This document shows positions 58,318 to 64,000 of a stretch of DNA of 64,000 nt, one piece after another. Made by a program: the position numbers and the translations under genes. The notes under the pieces are model-generated. The model was not told the DNA's origin and made no database searches. It saw only the letters and a program-made list of their open reading frames with translations. Source of the DNA: Heloderma charlesbogerti (taxonomy: Eukaryota; Chordata; Lepidosauria; Squamata; Helodermatidae); assembly GCA_026122225.1 (NCBI GenBank), contig JANEZZ010001634.1, positions 145,078 to 209,077 of the forward strand, in the 5' to 3' direction. How positions within the stretch are numbered: position 1 is the stretch's first letter; the number at the start of each line of letters is the position of its first letter.

Positions 58318-58690
58318 TCTCTCCCCGGAATATGCCCGGGCCGGCTCCGCTCCACGGCATTCCTGCAGAGCCGGCTGCCGGGCCCACATCGCTGGCGATA
58401 CGTGCCGTGTCACTGGGCTAACTCTGGACGCAAATGGCGCCCGCTGTGCCACTTGCGGCCGTAAAGCTGTTAGGTTAACCTAAATGCAGCCGTAAATTTA
58501 GGTTAACCTAACAGCCTTACGGCCGCAAGTGGCATAGCAGGCGCCATTTGCGTCCAGAGTTAGCCCAGTGATACGGCACGGCAATGGCGGCCGGCCGTAT
58601 TGCCAGCGATGTGGACCTGGCAGCGGGCTCCGCAGGACTGCTGCGCAGAGGAGCCAGCCCGGACGGATTCCGGAAGGAGGCGGAGGTGAG
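58318..58690. repeat. Long inverted duplication (foldback) in the CpG island
   Basis: The left arm (about 58318-58488) and right arm (about 58495-58690) are reverse complements with scattered mismatches and one roughly 12-20 nt insertion in the right arm near 58585-58605. Shared blocks include GGGCTAACTCTGGACGCAAA, CACTTGCGGCCGTAA and TTAGGTTAACCTAAAT, the last flanking a short centre. Each arm also carries the self-complementary AGGTTAACCT. It could be a GC-rich MITE or an inverted duplication of promoter DNA. Confidence 0.85.
58584..58685 (+). other. Candidate 5' exon of a divergent plus-strand transcript
   Basis: In the right arm of the foldback an ATG at 58584 opens a 34-codon frame (MAAGRIASDVDLAAGSAG...) that runs to a strong donor GGAG|GTGAGT at 58686. 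A second plus-strand donor, GCAG|GTAGGC, is at 57706. No downstream acceptor or conserved exon was recognised, so this may be a non-coding divergent transcript or chance. I do not recognise the peptide. Confidence 0.25.
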
Positions 58691-58759
58691 TGCCCCATTA
58701 CGCCACAGACGCCAGAGGATTCTTTGGAATCCAGCCTCATTGGGGTCCATGGCAGAATT

Positions 58760-60240
58760 CTCCGCCATCCCTAGAAGGGATAGACAAAAAAGGACACTGA
58801 GGCTCCCTTCACACCTCGCATTTTATCCCACTACAAATCGGTCCTTTTGTTTCGTGATCCTTTTCGGGATTTAGACTGGCCCCATATACAGGCAGCTCTC
58901 ATAGCACATCCCTCCGCATTGTATCTTTTCATGGCCAGGCTGAGCTGCACGGAACAATCAGGACAGAAGGGGGCTGCTGGCCCCATGTCGCCTCCCTTCC
59001 CCTGATCATTGGTTCCTGTAACACGATTGATGCCTCTGCCTGTCCCGCCACTCTTCTGCAGCAGGAGGGAAGTCGGAAGTGATCTGGATAGGGGGCTATG
59101 GGAGCTGGTCCCCTCCTTCCTCCGAGGGAGAGGGCATCTTCTCGGTGGCTTACCCCAAGGTTGCTGGAGCTGCTAGTCCTTCTCTGTTAAAGATGTCAGT
59201 GTGTGATGGAATTAAATGCAATATATTGCTTGCACTACTGAGTTTGAAGGGTATACTGATTTCCGGGTTCCCAGCTACAGAAGTAAGAAATCCACAAACG
59301 CACTTGTGTATGGTCAATGCACCAAGCCATCCCTAGCAGCCCCTCACCCAGCAACTGCTTCACAGGGGACACCTTCATTAGACCCAGCTTGGTTCCCACC
59401 CCCACACACCGCGCTGTTGTTGCTCTTCCCACTTATTCTGGCTTCCCAACGACCCTGCAAGGTGGGCTAGGAGAAGAGATAGTGGCTGGCTAGGTGGGAG
59501 GGAGTACTGTGGAAAACCACCTCAACATTACTCCACACCCCAAAAGGAAACAATTAAAAATGACCATTCCAGGCCCTGCATGATGAATTCATTCAGGGCA
59601 AGAGAAAAGGCACTTTTAATATCCATTGTAATCCTGTCAAGCCTTTCTCCTGCATGGCTGAGAAGAGAGACTTCTCCACCACCTGGGAGGAAAAAAGCCC
59701 ATCACACTGGTGAGCGAAAGGGAGAAGAAGCAGTCAGTGAAGTCAGTGGGAGGGGGAGGTTCCAAGTAAATGCATTGAAGGGGAGACGCTCCTATGCATG
59801 CCTATTCCGAAGCAAGCCACACAGATTTCAGTGGCACTTACTCCCAGGGAAGGAAAGCCTTACAGCCAGTGAATTTACTCAGAAATAAGCATTGCTGTGT
59901 TCAAGTGAATCTCAGGGCCCGTAGTGGAATGCGAAAGAGGCAGAAACAGCCACTGGAAGCCCAGTCAGTGACCTGCTCCCCCTTCCCACCGATTTGTTGT
60001 CATGACAGTGTTATCCAACACCGCCCAGCAACACCCCTTAGCACATACCCACACAAAGCAGGACAAAGCACTAAAGGGGAAATAAACAACAGGGAGGAAA
60101 TGGCGATTTCAGTCGCAAGCACAGAAAATGCTGGGTTTCCCCGTTCTCAGATAACACAGAAAGAGGGAATGGAAGTTGTGAAATAGCAGCAGGAAAGCAG
60201 CGTTGTCATCTAAAGCTCCCGTGAAAACCAGTGATAAAAG
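58760..60240. other. Upstream intergenic DNA
   Basis: No exon recognised. About 59789-59905 holds an eroded dispersed repeat (CTATTCCGAAGCAAGCCACA ... CACTTACTCCCAGGGAAGG). Human synteny predicts NCAM1 on this side, but no immunoglobulin or FN3 exon was found. Confidence 0.5.
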
Positions 60241-60249
60241 AAGAATGAT

Positions 60250-60625
60250 CCTTCTAAGAAAACTCAGGTGTGAAGAGAGCCCTGGTCACTGAGGTCATCG
60301 GAGAGCTTGCTCCTGGTGGGTCCACATGGCCCATTTGGAGTCCACCATGAAAAGAGACTTCAGTGCGATGGGCCCCTTTCTTTGGAGCTCCCTGCTCCTG
60401 GAGGTCAGGAGGCACCAACACTGTGTTGTTTCCAGCACCTCCTGAAAACAGCACTGTTCCAGGAGGCATTCCTTAACTGACCAGTCACGGTATACAGTAT
60501 AAAGCATAATTTTAATATGGTGTTCTAATCTTGTTATTCTTTTAATGGTTTATCCTTTGTGTTCACTCTGACATCTGTTTTAGATATGGAGTGGTATACA
60601 AATGCTGTAATTAAATAAATAAAAA
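60250..60625 (+). mobile_element. L2-like LINE 3' end
   Basis: Plus-strand FSAMGPFLWSSLLLEVR motif near 60360-60410, then a 3' UTR ending TGGTATACAAATGCTGTAAT and an (AAAT)n tail near 60620. A second 3' end in the opposite direction follows to about 60690. Confidence 0.7.
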
Positions 60626-60849
60626 TATTATTAATTATTAATTATTATTTGTTTCATTTCTATCCTGCTCTCTGGGCAGTTCACAGTTAGATTGTTACTA
60701 TTGTCATTAATGAGTGAGGGTGTCTGTGTTGGCCATAACAGAATAATTCAAATAACTGTGATTTTTGTTTAAAATAAAACATACAACATTTAGATGGTCA
60801 TCAGAGGGGAATTGTGTTATTGATCATTTTAAGTCCTATTAGCTAGCTA

Positions 60850-61050
60850 CTGCAGCATAGTAGATAACAATGTGCACACTACTTATCAAATCTCATATCT
60901 GCTCTGAACTCACTAGGTGGCCTCAGGCAAGTTATGATTCTCTCATTCTCAACCCTCTGCCTGTAACATAGGGCTAAAGTTGGCCTGCCTTACTGGAGTG
61001 TTATAGGGTTATTGAGATAACAGGAAGTTCACTCAATAAATAGTAAAATT
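60850..61050 (+). mobile_element. SINE with MIR/CORE-like body
   Basis: GGTGGCCTCAGGCAAGTTAT and CTCAACCCTCTGCCTGTAAC resemble the MIR core; tail near 61040. Confidence 0.55.
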
Positions 61051-61079
61051 ATTATTTTCTGGTGGCATACTAGGATGGA

Positions 61080-62030
61080 ATATAGGGTCTGATCAAATAA
61101 GGAGGTTGGTTAGAGAGGAATGACTTAGAGGAGGAGGTGCAGGGAATGCTGATCAAATTGGCAGATGACACAAAATTGGGCGGGATAGCTAATACCGTGG
61201 AAGACAGAAACAAAATTCAAAGTGATCTTGATAGACTGGAGCGCTGGGCAGAAAACAACAGAATGACATTTAATAGGGAGAAATGCCAAGTTCTGCACCT
61301 AGGAAAAAGAAATCAAATGCACTGTTACAAGATGGGGGATACGTGGCTCAACCACACTACAAGTGAGAAGGATCTTGGAATTGTTGTTGATCACAAGCTG
61401 AATCTTAACCAACCATGTGATGTGGCTGCAAAAAAGGCAAATGCTGTTTTGGGCTGCATTAATAGAAGCATAGCTTCCAATTCCGGGAAGTACTAGTTCC
61501 CCTCTACTCAGCACTGGTTAGGCCTCATCTGGAGTATTGTGTCTAGCTCTGGGCACCACATTCTAAGAAGGATGCAGACAAACTGGAGGGGGTTCAGAGG
61601 AGGGCAACAAAGATGATCAGGGGACTGGAAACAATGCCCTATGAAGAGAGACTGAAAGAACTGGGCATGTTTAGCCTTGAGAAGGCTGAGGGGATCTATG
61701 ATAGTGCTCTTCAAGGACTTGCAAGGTTGTCACAGAGAGGAAGGCCAGGATCTCTTCTCCATCATCCCAGAGTGCAGGACACGGAATAATGGGCTCCAGT
61801 GACAGGATGCCAGATTCCAGCTGAACATCAGGAAAACTTCCTGACTGTTAGAGCAATACGACAATGGAACCGATTCCCTAGGGAGGTGGTGGGCTCTCCC
61901 ACACTGGAGGCATTAATGTTAAGGCTGTACATCTGTTGGGGATGCTCTAACTTGGATTGCTGCACTGAACAGGGGGTTGGACTCGATGGCCTTGTAGGCC
62001 TCTTCCAACCCTACTATTCTATGTTTCTAT
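61080..62030 (+). mobile_element. CR1 LINE 3' part
   Basis: RT C-terminal half: KLADDTKLGGIAN near 61148, DRLERWAENNRMTFNREKCQ, SEKDLGIVVDHKLNLNQPCD, then [14 protein letters not shown] and [12 protein letters not shown] stretches after frameshifts. The 3' UTR ends in ATTCTATG-type sequence near 62025. Confidence 0.9.
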
Positions 62031-63700
62031 TACTGATTAAATTTATGCATCACTTCCCACCACAAAAAGCAGTCTTGAAATGACTTACATACACATTACA
62101 GAAAACCATGATTAATGTAACAGCCAGAAGAAGAGGAAAAATACACACATGCACCCAAAATCAATATAAACCATACTCAGCATAATAATACAAATAAAAA
62201 TAAGTACCACAAAAACAGGTGCATTAAAGCCCTAGTAAGTTCTAAAGCCCTAGTAAGAGAAAAGAAGACGGAATTTCTTTTCTGTCACTTTTACATTCTT
62301 GAATTGCACAAGAATCCATCACTAATTTTTTATACTTCTACACCTTTTCTTTAAAGCCCCTGTGGCAGAATGTCTGCTTTGCAAATGGATAAATTGAGGA
62401 AATGTAGGATTATTTTACTGGAAAATTGACAGTGCCTCTTGTAGTTCCAGTTGAGGAAAATAATGAGGAACAGGACTTCATTACTGTTGCTTCAAAATTT
62501 ACTGATGCTGAGAAATCTGTCGGTATTCTTTGTGAGCCTTTGAGTTAACGTTATTGAATATAATACCATTTTGAGTTTAGGTTCCAGTTCAATATGCAAA
62601 AAAAAAAAAGTACAAAAGGGTGTGTTATATTCCTGCCATGCTTGCTTGACTTTCTAGATAAAATACACAGCAAACTGGCAGTAAATACGAATCATTATCT
62701 TTTGACAGAGAATGATAGTTTTGCTTTGCAATATCAGTTGAATCCTTGTGGGCAAGGATTCTGCCCTGCTGACTTAGAAGATTCTTGATTAGATATTTGA
62801 TGGTGGTGGTTTCAGATCTTTACAAAAGATTGTTGCCTAGTTCCTATTTCCCTTGCCATAACACATGTATTTTCCCTTTGGAGAAAGCCATTAACAATCC
62901 TCGTTCTTTAAGAGAAAGTAACATTTGCCTTTCTCTCTTTTGTAAGTGAATACATCCAAGGAATGGAGGTGAAGTGATTATATTTGAGGTTGATAAAATA
63001 AACTAAAATAACAATAATGATAAACTCAGAGAATCCACTGCAGTGATTTAATGACTTGTCTGGGAGATGGGAGAGGAAGCTCATCACTATAATATTGCCG
63101 TTGCAGCTGAAACAGGTTGATACAAATAACTGTCATTATGTATTAACCTCAGCTGAGATGAAAACTATACAGTATTGTGGAAAAGCAAATACTGAGGAAG
63201 ATTCCGGCTTGCAATCTTTTTTGCAGATGAGTGGATGGACTTACTTGTCCATTGGATCTCATAAGTTGGAAGAGACTTTCCATCTGGGATGGACTTAAAA
63301 AAAAAAAAGGACACTGAATGGTCACTGAAGGTTCATTCTGAATAGCCAAACAAAATCATGGGAAGATTTTAGAGATCATCTTCAAATCAAAATACCTGCA
63401 AGAGCTAAACATTTATTTTTCATAGAAAACAACTCCAACTCAAAATACTTGCTAGCAGAGTGGTTTTAGAAACAATTCCTATAACCCCCCAAACAGCGGT
63501 TTCTCGGGATCATCTCCAAATAGACAAAGACATCGGAATGCAATAAACAGAAGGCGACTACAGTCTTACATAATGATCTATAAGCATCAGTTTTGAGGTA
63601 GCCTAGGCAGGTGGAAGGTTCTCTCCCACCAAAAAAACCTGCTTAGGATTATTTCCATGCCTACAGATACCCCTGTACAGGGCAACGTCTCTTTACAAAT
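62031..63700. other. Intergenic DNA, nothing recognised
   Basis: A short (A)n tract at 62600 and no identifiable gene or repeat. Confidence 0.45.
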
Positions 63701-64000
63701 GGGCTGTACTTCTGAATGGCCATAGGAATAAACTGGAATGATACCAGCAGCCCCACAGGAAACAGCAGGTGCCCCAAACTGTTCATGGGTGATAGAGGGA
63801 GTTTCCTAATATCCCAAGAGCCTAAATGTGATGCATACGCTATAGGAATGGCCCATCCTTCCACATGGCCATAATAGTCATGTGTATTTCAGAATGGCCA
63901 TAGGAATGCACTAGCCCCAATACTGGGGACAGAGCAAGAGCCCTGATGCCATTTCCCCTTGGTAGCAATGGCCTGTCTTGCTACATGGCCATAGTATTCA
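63700..64000. repeat. Diverged internal repeats at the window edge
   Basis: GAATGGCCATAGGAAT occurs at about 63713 and 63891, and CATGGCCATA at about 63864 and 63984. It may be the edge of a diverged repeat array continuing past the window. Confidence 0.4.

Larger units (their letters stand above)
57000..58760. promoter_or_regulatory. CpG island, presumed TTC12 promoter
   Basis: A stretch of very high GC and dense CpG, with GGGGCGG-type Sp1-like boxes, a run of GCTC repeats at 57681-57701, an octamer ATGCAAAT at 57579-57586 and an ATTGG (CCAAT on the minus strand) near 58116. It is the only CpG island in the window and lies about 1-2.8 kb upstream of the first coding exon, so it is the natural home of the TTC12 non-coding first exon. 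I could not choose a TSS or first donor on the minus strand. Long open frames here reflect GC-rich composition. Confidence 0.8.

Noticed and set aside
61137..61496. 119-codon frame with a DDTKLGG motif as a gene
   Set aside because: It is the CR1 reverse transcriptase C-terminal half, 5'-truncated.
58760..64000. NCAM1 expected upstream of TTC12
   Set aside because: No immunoglobulin, FN3 or NCAM cytoplasmic exon seen; probably beyond the window.

Overview
This window is vertebrate nuclear DNA, most likely from a squamate reptile (probably a lizard). That assignment is an inference. It rests on an amniote-type gene with large introns and on the mix of interspersed repeats: several BovB (RTE) LINEs, L2/CR1-L3-like LINEs, CR1 copies with octamer tails, tRNA-derived SINEs of the reptile type and many palindromic MITEs. 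There is no bacterial or viral gene content.

One protein-coding gene explains the window. It is the orthologue of TTC12 (tetratricopeptide repeat domain 12, a cytoplasmic dynein-arm assembly factor of motile cilia), on the minus strand. I could place 22 coding exons between the start codon at 55979 and the stop codon at 6514-6516. Every junction has an AG acceptor and a GT donor (one GC donor), and the phases join into a single frame of about 710 codons (or 699 with the alternative exon-14 start), close to the human length of about 705 as I recall it. The N-terminal third carries three TPR motifs; the rest is armadillo-like helical repeats. The first non-coding exon and promoter should lie in the CpG island at about 57.0-58.8 kb, but I could not fix the TSS or the first donor.

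Layout. 1-6.3 kb: downstream intergenic DNA with MITE and LINE fragments. 6.3-56.0 kb: TTC12 transcription unit, its introns loaded with retroelements: BovB pieces at 16.9-18.4 kb, a young L2-like LINE with an open 713-codon frame at 19.1-21.5 kb, a BovB at 24.2-27.0 kb with perfect 11-bp target duplications, an older, longer L2-like LINE at 37.7-41.0 kb, and a near full-length BovB at 47.65-50.85 kb. 57.0-58.8 kb: CpG island containing a long inverted duplication. 58.8-64 kb: upstream intergenic DNA with L2, SINE and CR1 copies.

I found no new multi-gene system. The points most worth a second look are: four LINE 3' ends that stop at or within about 35 nt of TTC12 splice sites (one supplies the donor bases from +5 onward, another crowds the acceptor of exon 14 where the best-looking AG breaks the frame); a GC-AG intron confirmed by phase; a roughly 370-bp foldback inside the promoter CpG island with a possible divergent transcript; and several palindromic MITE-like elements, one family present twice in the window.
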